Below, one piece after another: positions 18,163 through 26,689 of a stretch of DNA of 39,819 nucleotides. Numbering within the stretch: position 1 is the stretch's first letter; each line of letters begins with the position of its first letter. The notes beneath the pieces were generated by a model, which did not search any database, had not been told where the DNA came from, and was given only the letters and a program-made list of their open reading frames with translations. Origin of the DNA: Companilactobacillus crustorum JCM 15951 (lineage in GTDB: Bacteria > Bacillota > Bacilli > Lactobacillales > Lactobacillaceae); NCBI RefSeq assembly GCF_001434585.1, contig NZ_AZDB01000019.1, forward strand, positions 1 through 39,819. The letters are read 5' to 3'. The position numbers and the translations under genes are program-made.

Positions 18163-18516
18163 ATGAATAAAAAAGAAGTAAGTCAAAAATATAGGATTCC
18201 AATTGAAATTCTTGATGAATACGAATCTTGGGGATTATGCAACGTTGTCAAATATGTCATGGGAGAATGGCAGTATGACGACCAGGATCTTGATCGTTTA
18301 AGTACAATTATGGCTTTGCATGATGTCGGTTTTAGCAATAAAGAGGTTGAAAAATACATGCGTCTTTTATTGGAAACCAACGATTCCAAGGAAAAAATTA
18401 TTTCCTTATTAAACAATCAACGAGCTAATAAATTAAAGCAGATTCATTTACAAGAAAAGCAATTAGAACGAATCGATTATTTAAAATTCAAGATGAAAAA
18501 TTCTAAGGAGGAATAA
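18163..18516 (+). CDS. MerR-family-like transcriptional regulator
   Basis: A 117-residue protein. The N-terminal MNKKEVSQKYRIPIEILDEY ESWGL part and YDDQDLDRLSTIMALHDVGF are a MerR-type winged HTH. A C-terminal helix rich in Lys/Gln/Leu (RANKLKQIHLQEKQLERIDY) would form the dimer coiled coil. No effector domain follows, as in the short MerR proteins that control aldo/keto reductase genes in lactobacilli. Its stop is directly followed by the aldo/keto reductase ATG, so it heads this operon and probably regulates it. Confidence 0.8.
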   Translation: MNKKEVSQKYRIPIEILDEYESWGLCNVVKYVMGEWQYDDQDLDRLSTIMALHDVGFSNKEVEKYMRLLLETNDSKEKIISLLNNQRANKLKQIHLQEKQLERIDYLKFKMKNSKEE

Positions 18517-19527
18517 ATGGAATATCGTAAATTAGGTAACACCGGTTTAGATGTATCAAGGATTTGTTTAGGAACTATGGGCTTTGGTCGTCCTGGCAAT
18601 GAAATGTTTCCTTGGGCGGTCGATGAAATAGCTAGTGAAAAAGTAGTTAAAAAGGCTTTGGATTTAGGAATTAACTTCTTTGACACTGCTAATATTTATT
18701 CACATGGCGATAGTGAGAAATTTTTAGGTCAAGCTTTGAAGAAAAATGCAAATCGTGATGAGATAGCTGTTGCTACAAAAGTTTTCTTTACGCCATCAGA
18801 CAAGCCTAATCAACATGGATTATCACGGAAAGCAATCATGACACAAATTGATAAGAGTTCAACTCGCTTGGATATGAACTATGTTGATCTGTATATTATT
18901 CATCGTTGGGACTATAGCACGCCTATTGAGGAAACAATGGAAGCCTTGCATGATATTGTTAAAGCCGGAAAGGCCAGATATATTGGAGCTTCAGCTATGT
19001 ATTCTTGGCAATTTGAACAAGCCCAGGCAATTGCTAGAGAACATAATTGGACTGAATTTGTTTCGATGCAAAATCACTTAAATTTGTTATATCGTGAAGA
19101 AGAACGAGAAATGATGCCTCTGTGCGAAGAAGAGAACATTGCTGTTACGCCATATAGTCCTTTAGCTTCGGGACATTTAACGCGTCCAACTTGGGATGCC
19201 AGAACTAAACGTTCAGAAACTGACAAAGTTGCTCGCAGCAAATATGACACAGATGAAACAAATGATATGCAAATCGTAAAACGTGTTAATGATATTGCAG
19301 AAAAATACCATACATCTATGACTCAAGTATCATTAGCCTGGCTATTGAAGAAGCCACAGGTTGTTGCGCCAATTATCGGTGCTACTAATCCAGATCATTT
19401 GGAAGATGCAACTGATTCTTTAAACTTACAATTAACTAGAGAAGACGTTAATTATTTGGAAGAATTATATTTACCACATAAAGTGGTAGGAGCTTATACC
19501 AAAGAGGAAACAGACTTTACACGTTAG
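18517..19527 (+). CDS. Aldo/keto reductase
   Basis: A 336-residue NADPH-dependent AKR (YhdN/AKR11-like). The catalytic tetrad is visible: Asp56 and Tyr61 in FFDTANIYSHGDSE, Lys88 in VATKVFF, His129 in LYIIHRWD. The nucleotide-binding end APIIGATNPDHLEDA is present. It reduces aldehydes or ketones; the real substrate is unknown. AAGGAGG overlaps the end of the regulator gene, which gives tight coupling. Neighbours suggest detoxification of reactive carbonyls or quinones. Confidence 0.92.
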   Translation: MEYRKLGNTGLDVSRICLGTMGFGRPGNEMFPWAVDEIASEKVVKKALDLGINFFDTANIYSHGDSEKFLGQALKKNANRDEIAVATKVFFTPSDKPNQHGLSRKAIMTQIDKSSTRLDMNYVDLYIIHRWDYSTPIEETMEALHDIVKAGKARYIGASAMYSWQFEQAQAIAREHNWTEFVSMQNHLNLLYREEEREMMPLCEEENIAVTPYSPLASGHLTRPTWDARTKRSETDKVARSKYDTDETNDMQIVKRVNDIAEKYHTSMTQVSLAWLLKKPQVVAPIIGATNPDHLEDATDSLNLQLTREDVNYLEELYLPHKVVGAYTKEETDFTR

Positions 19528-19539
19528 GAGCATAAATTA

Positions 19540-20181
19540 ATGACTAAGATTTTAATTGTAGGAGCGCATGGACAAACAGCCCAAATAGTAACTGAACTTT
19601 TATTGAAGAATTTAAATATTGATTTGAAATTATTTTTGAGAAATAGCAATCGTTTAAAACAATATCAAGATAATCCTCGTGTTGAATTGATTGAGGGGGA
19701 TGTTTTAGATACGGCCGCTTTAACGGCTGTAATGAATGATGTTGATCTAGTCTATTCTAATGTTGGTGGTCAAAATTTGGCTGACCAAGCAAGTAGTATT
19801 ATTCAGGCTATGGATCAGGCTGGAGTAAAACGTTTGATTTTCATTAGTTCATTGGGAACTTATCATGAAGTTCCTGGCAAGTTTGGCGAGTGGAATGAAA
19901 CGGCAATTGCTGATTTTCTACCAGGTTTTCGCAAGTCGGCTCAACTGATTGAAACTTCTGATTTGGATTACACTATGATTCGTCCGGCTTGGATGGATAA
20001 TAAGGATGAAATTGATTATGAGACTACGCAAAAAGGTGAGACATTTAAAGGAACAGAAGTTTCACGTAAGAGTATTGCTGATTTCGTGATCAAATTGATT
20101 GAACATCCCCAAGAACATATCGGTGAGAGTGTTGGATTGAACAAGCCAAATACTGAAGGAGATAAGCCTGCATGGATTTAA
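19540..20181 (+). CDS. NAD(P)-binding atypical short-chain dehydrogenase (NmrA/SDR-a5-like)
   Basis: 213 residues with an N-terminal Rossmann motif (ILIVGAHGQTAQIV, loop GxxGxxA). Then come VELIEGDVLDTAALTAVMND, VKRLIFISSLGTYHE and LDYTMIRPAWMDN, as in NAD(P)H-binding stress proteins of the YwnB/CsbB-neighbour type. The canonical SDR YxxxK is not clear, so it may be a redox sensor or an epimerase-like enzyme. It has an AGGAG ribosome site and sits 12 bp after the aldo/keto reductase, with its last codons overlapping the next gene by 10 bp. Confidence 0.85.
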   Translation: MTKILIVGAHGQTAQIVTELLLKNLNIDLKLFLRNSNRLKQYQDNPRVELIEGDVLDTAALTAVMNDVDLVYSNVGGQNLADQASSIIQAMDQAGVKRLIFISSLGTYHEVPGKFGEWNETAIADFLPGFRKSAQLIETSDLDYTMIRPAWMDNKDEIDYETTQKGETFKGTEVSRKSIADFVIKLIEHPQEHIGESVGLNKPNTEGDKPAWI

Positions 20182-21083
20182 AACTAGATATCTTTGCACA
20201 TGTTTTGCCAACTGGATTATTAAATAGTGTGCAAGAAAAAGTACCTAATATCATTGAAGAGATGCAGTTTTTGAAAATCCCTGCTTTGACTGATTTAAAA
20301 ATACGTCGTAATGATTTTCCTACAGATGTTAAACAAATTATTTCAAATGTTAATTTAAATCCAGAAGACTATTTTGATCCCATGCAAGCAGCAGAACTTT
20401 GTCAAAGCGGCAATGAAGAGCTATTAGAAATGGCTACTAAAAACGAAGATATTTTTGCCGGAGCTGTAGCGATGCTACCGATGAACAATATTCCAAAATC
20501 TTTAGAGATAATTGATCAACAAGTGCTTGCTAATGACAAGTTTATAGGAGTTCAATTATTTACTAGAGCTATTGGAAAATCGATTGCAGACGTTGACTTT
20601 GAACCGATTTTTATGAAATTGGCTGAAGCTAATTTGCCAATTCTGTTACATCCAGTTTTTGATACTACTAAACGAGACAATAATGTAACATTTAGTTGGG
20701 AATATGAATTGACGCAAGCAATGAATCAGATTGTTAAGGCCGGTTATTTTGAAAAGTATCCTAATCTAAAGATCATTGTTCATCATGCTGGGGCGATGGT
20801 GCCATATTTTTCACAGCGAATTAAATACACAATGACATCTCAGGAATATCAAGACTTTAAAAAGTTTTATGTCGATACAGCTATCTTAGGCAATTCTAAG
20901 GCTTTAGAGTTAGCGATTGATTTCTTTGGGACTGAGCACATGATTTTTGGTACTGATGCGCCATTTGCAGTAATACCTAATGGAACAACCAAAGAGATCG
21001 TTACAGCCATTAATGAAATGAATGTTTCGGTACAAGTAAAAAAGGACATTTTTTCAAATAATCTTTTAAAATTAATCAGATAG
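20172..21083 (+). CDS. Amidohydrolase-2 (ACMSD-like) family protein
   Basis: A 303-residue TIM-barrel metal hydrolase/decarboxylase-like protein. The usual N-terminal metal motif HxH reads DIFAHVLP, so the first His is Phe8 and only His10 remains. LPILLHP (His160), IIVHHAGAMVPYFSQRI (His204/205) and FGTDAPFA (Asp262) keep the remaining ligands. This DxFAH variant may be a subfamily feature rather than damage, but it implies altered metal binding. It overlaps the preceding gene, with GGAG as ribosome site. The reaction is unknown; members act on aromatic or carboxylated rings. Confidence 0.8.
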   Translation: MDLKLDIFAHVLPTGLLNSVQEKVPNIIEEMQFLKIPALTDLKIRRNDFPTDVKQIISNVNLNPEDYFDPMQAAELCQSGNEELLEMATKNEDIFAGAVAMLPMNNIPKSLEIIDQQVLANDKFIGVQLFTRAIGKSIADVDFEPIFMKLAEANLPILLHPVFDTTKRDNNVTFSWEYELTQAMNQIVKAGYFEKYPNLKIIVHHAGAMVPYFSQRIKYTMTSQEYQDFKKFYVDTAILGNSKALELAIDFFGTEHMIFGTDAPFAVIPNGTTKEIVTAINEMNVSVQVKKDIFSNNLLKLIR

Positions 21084-21103
21084 TAGATAATGAGGTAAAC
21101 TTA

Positions 21104-21694
21104 ATGACGGCAAGAACAGAACATGAAAAATTGTTAGCTGGCTTGGATTATGATTATCGCGATCCAGAGCTTCAAAGAATCTTAAAACGTGGTCGAAAGT
21201 TAGTTAATGAGATCAATACCGAAACTGATGTTGATAAACGTAGCCAAGCAATTCAAGAATTTTTTGGAAAAACTGGTCAACGTCTAACTATTAATGGTCA
21301 TTTTAGTGCCATTTATGGGCAACATATGATTTTAGGCGATGATGTATTTATTAATGGTAATTGTTCGTTCCAAGATTCTAATAAAATCACCTTGGGAAAT
21401 CGAGTAATTATCGCTCCTGATACAAAATTTTATTGTGGAGAGCATTCATTAGATGCAAGTAAACGCTTTGGCAAACGTGCTGATGGCAGTAATTATTTAA
21501 TCAGTTATACTGAACCGATTTCAGTAGGCAATGATGTCTGGATCGGTGGTAACGTTACAGTTATAGGCGGCGTAAATATTGGTAACAATGTGATTGTCGC
21601 GGCCGGAGCAGTAGTGACGAAAGATGTCCCTGATAATACAATTGTTGGTGGTGTTCCCGCTAAGGTAATTAAAAGCTTGAAGCCATTGAAATAA
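21104..21694 (+). CDS. Maltose/galactoside O-acetyltransferase family (left-handed beta-helix)
   Basis: A 196-residue acetyl-CoA-dependent O-acetyltransferase of the LacA/Maa type. The N-terminal maltose-acetyltransferase cap (HEKLLAGLDYDYRDPELQRI) is followed by hexapeptide repeats from about residue 60 (INGHFSAIYGQHMILGDDVF) to VWIGGNVTVIGGVNIGNNVI and VGGVPAKVIK. His114 in CGEHSLDASKR is the catalytic residue of the family. Normal length. It has a GAGGT ribosome site and lies 20 bp after the amidohydrolase. The acceptor in this context is unknown. Confidence 0.9.
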   Translation: MTARTEHEKLLAGLDYDYRDPELQRILKRGRKLVNEINTETDVDKRSQAIQEFFGKTGQRLTINGHFSAIYGQHMILGDDVFINGNCSFQDSNKITLGNRVIIAPDTKFYCGEHSLDASKRFGKRADGSNYLISYTEPISVGNDVWIGGNVTVIGGVNIGNNVIVAAGAVVTKDVPDNTIVGGVPAKVIKSLKPLK

Positions 21695-21711
21695 ACAGTG
21701 AGGATTAAAAG

Positions 21712-22368
21712 ATGAAATTAGATGAAGCTCCAATCTTTAGCATGTATAGATTAACTATATCTACTGAGAATCGAAAAAGATTTTTAGATGTTGGGCAAGA
21801 TAATTTGCTTACTTCTATTAAGAATGAGCCCGGAACCTTAGCTATGTATTCAACTCATCTTGCTTCAGATACGGGCACTAATTTTGTTTTTGAACTATAT
21901 CGAGATGAAGTGCAATATCAAATTCATGCTAATTCGCCACAGTTTAAGCGATACGGAGCAGTAGCTAAAGATATATTGTTGGAAACCGAAAAGACGATTT
22001 TAACTCCACAATATTTATACAATGAAGGACCATTTAAAATTTCTGAGAACGGTGAGCGAAAGGCAGTTTTATATCATCTTAATATTCAGTCGTCTGATGT
22101 TAAGCATTGGCAAAATTTGTTGAGTGATGCAATTGTTGATTTGTATCATTACGGCAGAGGTTTATTAACCTTCTATGCAGGTACTACTAATGAAGAACTG
22201 ACCGATTGGATGATTTTGATAATTTATAAAGATCAATCGACCATGAATGCCATGAAACAATCTTTGCAAGATATTTTAACGGAAATTAATTTGAAGTTAA
22301 CAAAACAAGTATTAGTGATAGATACAATAGTTAGTCAAGATGAATTGGAGTTTTCTAATGATTTATAG
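21712..22368 (+). CDS. Tandem ABM-domain protein (putative quinol monooxygenase)
   Basis: A 218-residue protein made of two ferredoxin-like ABM (antibiotic biosynthesis monooxygenase) modules. The first, about residues 5-95, carries EPGTLAMYSTHLASDTGTNF and FVFELYRDEVQYQIHANSPQ, which match YgiN/YdhR-type cofactorless monooxygenases. The second, about 115-205, is diverged (AVLYHLNIQSSDVKHWQNLL). Such proteins oxidise quinols and belong to electrophile stress responses. Last gene of the operon, GAGG ribosome site, followed by a terminator. Confidence 0.75.
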   Translation: MKLDEAPIFSMYRLTISTENRKRFLDVGQDNLLTSIKNEPGTLAMYSTHLASDTGTNFVFELYRDEVQYQIHANSPQFKRYGAVAKDILLETEKTILTPQYLYNEGPFKISENGERKAVLYHLNIQSSDVKHWQNLLSDAIVDLYHYGRGLLTFYAGTTNEELTDWMILIIYKDQSTMNAMKQSLQDILTEINLKLTKQVLVIDTIVSQDELEFSNDL

Positions 22369-22372
22369 ATAA

Positions 22373-22409
22373 AAAAAGAGTCGTTAACAATTTTGTTAAC
22401 GGCTCTTTT
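22373..22409. terminator. Convergent terminator
   Basis: AAAAGAGTCGTTAAC pairs with GTTAACGGCTCTTTT (one mismatch) over a 6-nt loop, with A- and T-runs. It separates the oxidoreductase operon from the converging ABC transporter. Confidence 0.85.
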
Positions 22410-22415
22410 GAGGCT

Positions 22416-23171
22416 TTATTTCAATGCTTCATTATCATTAAAGGTAATTCCGGATAAGAAATCGCGAATTCTAGTTGTAGGATGATTGAAGAAGTCATCA
22501 GGTGTGCCATCGAAGAGGATGTCCCCATCTTCAACGAAGACGATTTTGTCAGCAACCGAACGAGCAAAGTCCATATTGTGGGTCACAATAATCATTGATT
22601 GATTCATTTTACTTAATTCGCCTAAAATCAAAAGTACTTGTGTTTCTAGCTCTGGATCTAAGGCACTGGTAGGTTCGTCGAGTAAAATGTACTCAGGATT
22701 CATAGCTAGTGCGCGACAAATGGAAATACGTTGTTGTTGACCACCAGATAATTGACTAGGGTAACGGTCAGCATATTCAGCTAAACCAACTTGTCCTAAT
22801 AAAATTTTGGCATGTTTTTCGGCATCGACTTTAGATTGTTTTAAAACAGTCATTGGTGCAGTAGTGATGTTTTGAAGAACGGTCAAATTAGGGAAGAGAT
22901 TCCAATTTTGAAAAACCATACTGGTTTTCTTACGAATATCGAAGCTCTTCTTTTTAGAGACTGGCTGTGAATAATCTAGGCTGATATCTCCAAAATCGAG
23001 TGTACCGCTTTCTGGCCTAACTAGTAAATCTAATGAACGCAAGAGCGTTGATTTTCCTGATCCTGATGGTCCTAAGATAACGGTTGTTTTTCCGTCTGGA
23101 AAGTCAACATTTAGATTTTTGAGTACTTCTTTGGAACCGTACTTTTTAACTACATTTTTTAATGAAATCAT
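22416..23171 (-). CDS. Polar amino-acid ABC transporter, ATP-binding protein
   Basis: A 251-residue ABC ATPase: Walker A GPSGSGKSTLLRSL, Q-loop MVFQNWNLFPNLTVLQN, signature LSGGQQQRISICRALAM, Walker B YILLDEPTSALDPE, switch His IIVTHNMDF. The GlnQ/TcyC family couples ATP hydrolysis to uptake of polar amino acids. Its ATG overlaps the permease stop by one base (TAATG). The location downstream of cysK and a MetA-family gene suggests cystine or another sulfur amino acid as substrate. Confidence 0.93.
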   Translation of the reverse strand: MISLKNVVKKYGSKEVLKNLNVDFPDGKTTVILGPSGSGKSTLLRSLDLLVRPESGTLDFGDISLDYSQPVSKKKSFDIRKKTSMVFQNWNLFPNLTVLQNITTAPMTVLKQSKVDAEKHAKILLGQVGLAEYADRYPSQLSGGQQQRISICRALAMNPEYILLDEPTSALDPELETQVLLILGELSKMNQSMIIVTHNMDFARSVADKIVFVEDGDILFDGTPDDFFNHPTTRIRDFLSGITFNDNEALK

Positions 23172-23866
23172 TAAGCTTCACTTCCTTTAACGTATTTCGA
23201 AGTTCTGCGTTCGAGATAATGTTGCAGTAAAGTAAGCAATGAGCAGACAACTGCGTATAGGAAAGCTGCTAATGAATACATCAAGAGAGGTTGATAATTC
23301 TTGGCTGTAATTTGTTGACTGACCTGGAACATTTCCAAGATGGTAATAGAACTAGCCAAAGAAGTATCTTTGACTAAACCAATAAATGAATTGGAAAGAG
23401 GTGGCAAGGCAATTCTTACAGCTTGTGGCAAAACAATCTTCATTAATGTCTGTCTAGTTGTGAAGTTTAGAGTAAAAGCTGCGTCCCATTGATCTTGAGG
23501 AACTGATAAGAGTGCTGAACGAATTGTTTCTGAGGCATATGCTCCAGTATTCATTGAAAAACCAATAACGGCAGCAATGAAAGGCGATAATTCAATGCCG
23601 GCACTTGGAAGACCAAAGAAGATAATAAACAATTGAACTAGTAAAGGTGTTGAACGAAAGAGCCAGACGTAAAAATTAGCAATGGCTCGTAAAGCTAACC
23701 AAGGATATTTGATTAGTTTGTTCTCGCTAGGTTCAATGAATTTAATTAGTGCAGTTAAAACGGCTAAAATCAGTCCCAAGATAAAAGAAATGATTGCCAG
23801 CGGAATGGTATATTGCAACATTGCAGATATCATTTCCGGTAATGACGTAATGATTATATGCCACAT
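23171..23866 (-). CDS. Polar amino-acid ABC transporter, permease
   Basis: A 231-residue HisM/TcyB-type permease with about five membrane helices. The EAA loop region (FTLNFTTRQTLMKIVLPQAV) contacts the ATPase, and the motif FYVWLFRSTPLLVQLFIIFF is typical of the family. It lies between the binding-protein and ATPase genes and is translationally coupled to the latter. Confidence 0.92.
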   Translation of the reverse strand: MWHIIITSLPEMISAMLQYTIPLAIISFILGLILAVLTALIKFIEPSENKLIKYPWLALRAIANFYVWLFRSTPLLVQLFIIFFGLPSAGIELSPFIAAVIGFSMNTGAYASETIRSALLSVPQDQWDAAFTLNFTTRQTLMKIVLPQAVRIALPPLSNSFIGLVKDTSLASSITILEMFQVSQQITAKNYQPLLMYSLAAFLYAVVCSLLTLLQHYLERRTSKYVKGSEA

Positions 23867-23899
23867 GAAATAAAAATCCTCCTCGATGATTTTTGAAAA

Positions 23900-24682
23900 C
23901 TATTTTTTAGTAATATCTTCACCAAAGTACTTAACGGATAACTTCTTCATTGTACCGTCTTTGTATAATTCTTTGGTTGCTTTAGTAACTTGTTTACTTA
24001 ACTTAGTGGATTTCTTGTTGTAAATTGGAGCAATTTTAGAAACTGGCAATTTGCTTTCTGGAATTTCAATATACTTCAAGTCAGTGTTCTTATGATCTTT
24101 CTTCCATGTTAAGAAAGCTTCTTTAGAATTAAAGGCACCTTTAACACGTCCTTGATTAATCATTGACATAGCAGTTTGGAAATCAGTTGCAGGTACTACT
24201 TGAGCACCGAAATGCTTAGCATGGTTATAGTTGTCAGTACCTGTACCGGCGGCAATCTTTTTGCCCTTGATATCATCAACTGAGTTAATACCAGAACCGT
24301 CCTTAGTAATAACTACGGAACGTGAATAAATATATGGTGTTGAGAATAGGTAAGCTTTCTTACGTGATGGGTTTTCAGCAACATTGTTGATTACCACGTC
24401 GAAGGTCTTTGAATTCAGACCAGCAATTAATGAATCCCATTTTGTAGGAACAAATTTAGCTTTAAGACCAAGTTTCTTAGCGACAGCTTTACCATAGTCA
24501 ACCTCAAAGCCTTCAAGTTTGCCGTTATCACGGTATGAATATGGTGCATATGTTCCTTCCAAACCAATTGTTAAAGTGCCAGGAGTTTTAGTGTCGCTGG
24601 CATTCTTGTTACTTGAGCAGCCGGTTAGTACCAAAACCAAAGCTACAATTGTAGTTAATATTAAAGCAATACGCTTTTTCAT
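23900..24682 (-). CDS. Amino-acid ABC transporter substrate-binding lipoprotein
   Basis: A 260-residue type II lipoprotein. The signal peptide ends in the lipobox LVLTGCSS (Cys22 lipidated); the SBP_bac_3 domain follows, with LEGTYAPYSYRDNGKLEGFE, TKWDSLIAGLNSKTFDVVIN and ENPSRKKAYLFSTPY. These segments closely resemble cystine-binding TcyA/FliY-type proteins, fitting the sulfur context; the ligand is inferred. GGGGG lies 11 nt before the ATG. The 82-bp gap to cysK contains no convincing terminator, only an AT hairpin, so read-through from the cysK operon is possible. Confidence 0.88.
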   Translation of the reverse strand: MKKRIALILTTIVALVLVLTGCSSNKNASDTKTPGTLTIGLEGTYAPYSYRDNGKLEGFEVDYGKAVAKKLGLKAKFVPTKWDSLIAGLNSKTFDVVINNVAENPSRKKAYLFSTPYIYSRSVVITKDGSGINSVDDIKGKKIAAGTGTDNYNHAKHFGAQVVPATDFQTAMSMINQGRVKGAFNSKEAFLTWKKDHKNTDLKYIEIPESKLPVSKIAPIYNKKSTKLSKQVTKATKELYKDGTMKKLSVKYFGEDITKK

Positions 24683-24764
24683 TTGTATAAATCCCCCTAT
24701 TAGTTAAAAAATCATCACTTATTATTTTCTCATAAAATAAAGATTGTTAAAAAGGAAATGACTT

Positions 24765-25688
24765 CTAAAATTTGAATAAATCAGTTGAAAGATATCTTTC
24801 TCCGTTATCTGGTGCAATTGTAACGACGTTTTTACCTTTACCAATTTTTTTGGCTATTTCAATAGCACCAAAAATATTAGCGCCAGCAGAAATACCAGGT
24901 AAAAATCCCTCTTTTCGACTTACTTCTTGAGCCATTTTAAGAGCTTGCTCACTAGTTACTTCTATTATATCTGAATAAGAATTCTGGTCGAGTGTATCAG
25001 GTATGAATCCAGCACTGATACCTTGAATTTTATGAGCGCCAGTTTTTCCTTCTTTTAATAGAGGAGACTCGGCAGCTTCAAGAGCATAAACTTTTACATC
25101 AGGATAGGCTTTAGTTAGAGCATGGCTGACTCCTGAAAGAGTGCCACCAGTACCAACGCCAGCAACAAATCCATCGACTGTTTTATTGCTGAACGCTTCA
25201 ACAATTTCTTTACCAGTAGTAGCTTCATGAATAGCCGGGTTAGCAGGATTTTGAAATTGCATAGGCATAAAGTAATTATTTTCTTGAGCTAATTCAGTAG
25301 CCTTTTTGATGGCTCCACCCATACCAGCTTTACCAGGTGTCAAAATTAGTTCTGTACCATAGCCTTGCATTAACTTACGACGTTCGATACTCATTGTTTC
25401 AGGCATCGTAATAATCAAATGATATCCCTTAGCGGCGGCTACTAAGGATAAACCAATTCCAGTATTACCAGAAGTAGGTTCTACTAAAGTGTCGCCCGGC
25501 TTGATTTTACCGGCTTTTTCAGCGGCTTCGATCATCGCTAAAGCAATTCGATCCTTAATAGAGCTGCCAGGATTGAAGAATTCTAGTTTAACATAAACAT
25601 CTGCAGCGTTTTCTGGAACAACGTTGTTTAATTTGACAATAGGTGTATTGCCAATTAATTCAGTAATATTTTGTGCAATTTTTGTCAT
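24765..25688 (-). CDS. cysK: Cysteine synthase (O-acetylserine sulfhydrylase)
   Basis: A 307-residue PLP fold-type II enzyme. [12 protein letters not shown] holds the PLP Lys (Lys45), [11 protein letters not shown] binds the substrate carboxylate, [12 protein letters not shown] binds the PLP phosphate, and [12 protein letters not shown] closes the site. It makes cysteine from O-acetylserine and sulfide; some lactobacillar members also act on other O-acyl substrates or on cystathionine. It follows the MetA-family gene by 13 bp in one operon behind the Cys-codon leader, which supports a cysteine role. Confidence 0.92.
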   Translation of the reverse strand: MTKIAQNITELIGNTPIVKLNNVVPENAADVYVKLEFFNPGSSIKDRIALAMIEAAEKAGKIKPGDTLVEPTSGNTGIGLSLVAAAKGYHLIITMPETMSIERRKLMQGYGTELILTPGKAGMGGAIKKATELAQENNYFMPMQFQNPANPAIHEATTGKEIVEAFSNKTVDGFVAGVGTGGTLSGVSHALTKAYPDVKVYALEAAESPLLKEGKTGAHKIQGISAGFIPDTLDQNSYSDIIEVTSEQALKMAQEVSRKEGFLPGISAGANIFGAIEIAKKIGKGKNVVTIAPDNGERYLSTDLFKF

Positions 25689-25701
25689 AATTTATTTCTC
25701 C

Positions 25702-26496
25702 TTAGCAAGTGGTCAGTTTGTGTGCATTGACATGAGTGAGCCAATTTTTATAAAAAATTTGTTGAGTTTGTTTCCAAGAAAACATCGGTTGATGATCAAG
25801 AGGAGAATAATAGTTCATAGCAGGCATAGGATGTTTGACTTTAGGACTATTAAGTTCACGATGATACTCTTTATCTAAACTATCCTGTTGATATTCCAAA
25901 TGAGAAAAGATAAAAGTCTGATGTTTAGTAAGAGATTCAACTAGCGTTAACAAACCATTTTCACTAACAGCGGTTATTTTTAAATCAGGATCATTTTGAA
26001 TTTCTTCGTGGTTCATTTCGGCATAACGAGCATGAGGTGAAGGAAAGTTATCGCTAATGTTTTCCAAAAGTGGCGAAGTATCTAAAATTTGATTTTGAAA
26101 AATTCCAAAAGCCTTATGTGGCAGAATTATTTTATCTATGTTGTATAAACGATTCAGGGCAGCCATAGCGCCCCAATAGACGTATAGCTGTGGAATATTT
26201 AATTGATCAAGTAAGTCGAGCAACCTATTGATTTCATCAAAGTAAGAGACTTGAGGGAAATCTAACTTTTCGACTGGACTGCCAGTAATGATAAAACCAT
26301 CTAAATTTTTTACTTCGGTAAGATCGAGAGGTTTCATATTGGCTGTTACTTGAGAATCTAGTGGGCGATTAATGTATCTAGTAGCTGAATAGTAAAATAT
26401 TGATTCTACGTCAGGGCCTAAGGCTTGTTGAAAGTTAGCCATTGTTTCTAATTTATTTTGCATTAAATTCAAAATTCCAATTTTTATAGGTTCCAC
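25702..26496 (-). CDS. metA: MetA-family homoserine O-acyltransferase-like protein, catalytic Cys replaced by Tyr
   Basis: A 264-residue member of the MetA family (class-I glutamine-amidotransferase-like fold), which transfers succinyl or acetyl groups to homoserine. MKPLDLTEVK, LDGFIITGSPVEKLDFPQVS, SPHARYAEM and FSHLEY (His199, Glu201) are conserved. The nucleophile segment, normally CWGAQAAL-like, reads YVYWGAMAALNRLY: Tyr107 (codon TAT, 26176-26178) stands where E. coli MetA has Cys142. TAT differs from TGT by one base. The protein is somewhat shorter than the usual ~300 residues. The start is GTG with AAAGGAG six bases upstream, right after the leader terminator. It may be inactive, repurposed, or carry an error or recent mutation. 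Confidence 0.8.
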   Translation of the reverse strand: MEPIKIGILNLMQNKLETMANFQQALGPDVESIFYYSATRYINRPLDSQVTANMKPLDLTEVKNLDGFIITGSPVEKLDFPQVSYFDEINRLLDLLDQLNIPQLYVYWGAMAALNRLYNIDKIILPHKAFGIFQNQILDTSPLLENISDNFPSPHARYAEMNHEEIQNDPDLKITAVSENGLLTLVESLTKHQTFIFSHLEYQQDSLDKEYHRELNSPKVKHPMPAMNYYSPLDHQPMFSWKQTQQIFYKNWLTHVNAHKLTTC

Positions 26497-26527
26497 GATT
26501 AGCTCCTTTCTAAGTAGCTAAGAACAC

Positions 26528-26561
26528 AAAAAAGCGGGGCTGACTAATGTCAACTCCGCTT
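26528..26561 (-). terminator. Leader terminator of the attenuator
   Basis: On the minus strand AAGCGGAGTTGAC and GTCAGCCCCGCTT form a 13-bp stem (one A-C mismatch, one T-G pair) with loop ATTA and a six-T tail. It is located after the leader ORF and 31 nt before the metA start, where it can only stop transcription into the operon. Confidence 0.85.
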
Positions 26562-26590
26562 GATAGTTTTTAGTTTGCACTACTTGATTA

Positions 26591-26689
26591 TCAATTGAGT
26601 GGTATTAGACATGCTGAAAAAGTATAGTAATGTTCATTCATTACTACACAACAACATGATTCAGTTTGTTTTTGATTAAAATTCAACAT
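26591..26689 (-). CDS. Cys-rich leader peptide (32 aa)
   Basis: The ATG at 26689 has a perfect AAGGAGG ribosome site (26697-26703) at 8-nt spacing. The peptide begins MLNFNQKQTESCCCVVMNEH and has a fourth Cys at residue 27. Residues 12-14 are encoded by TGT TGT TGT (26648-26656). Cysteine is one of the rarest residues, so a run of three is highly unusual, and it lies upstream of cysteine-synthesis genes. The peptide needs no function of its own; its translation speed would report the level of charged tRNA-Cys. The stop at 26591 lies 29 nt before the terminator stem. Confidence 0.75.
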   Translation of the reverse strand: MLNFNQKQTESCCCVVMNEHYYTFSACLIPLN

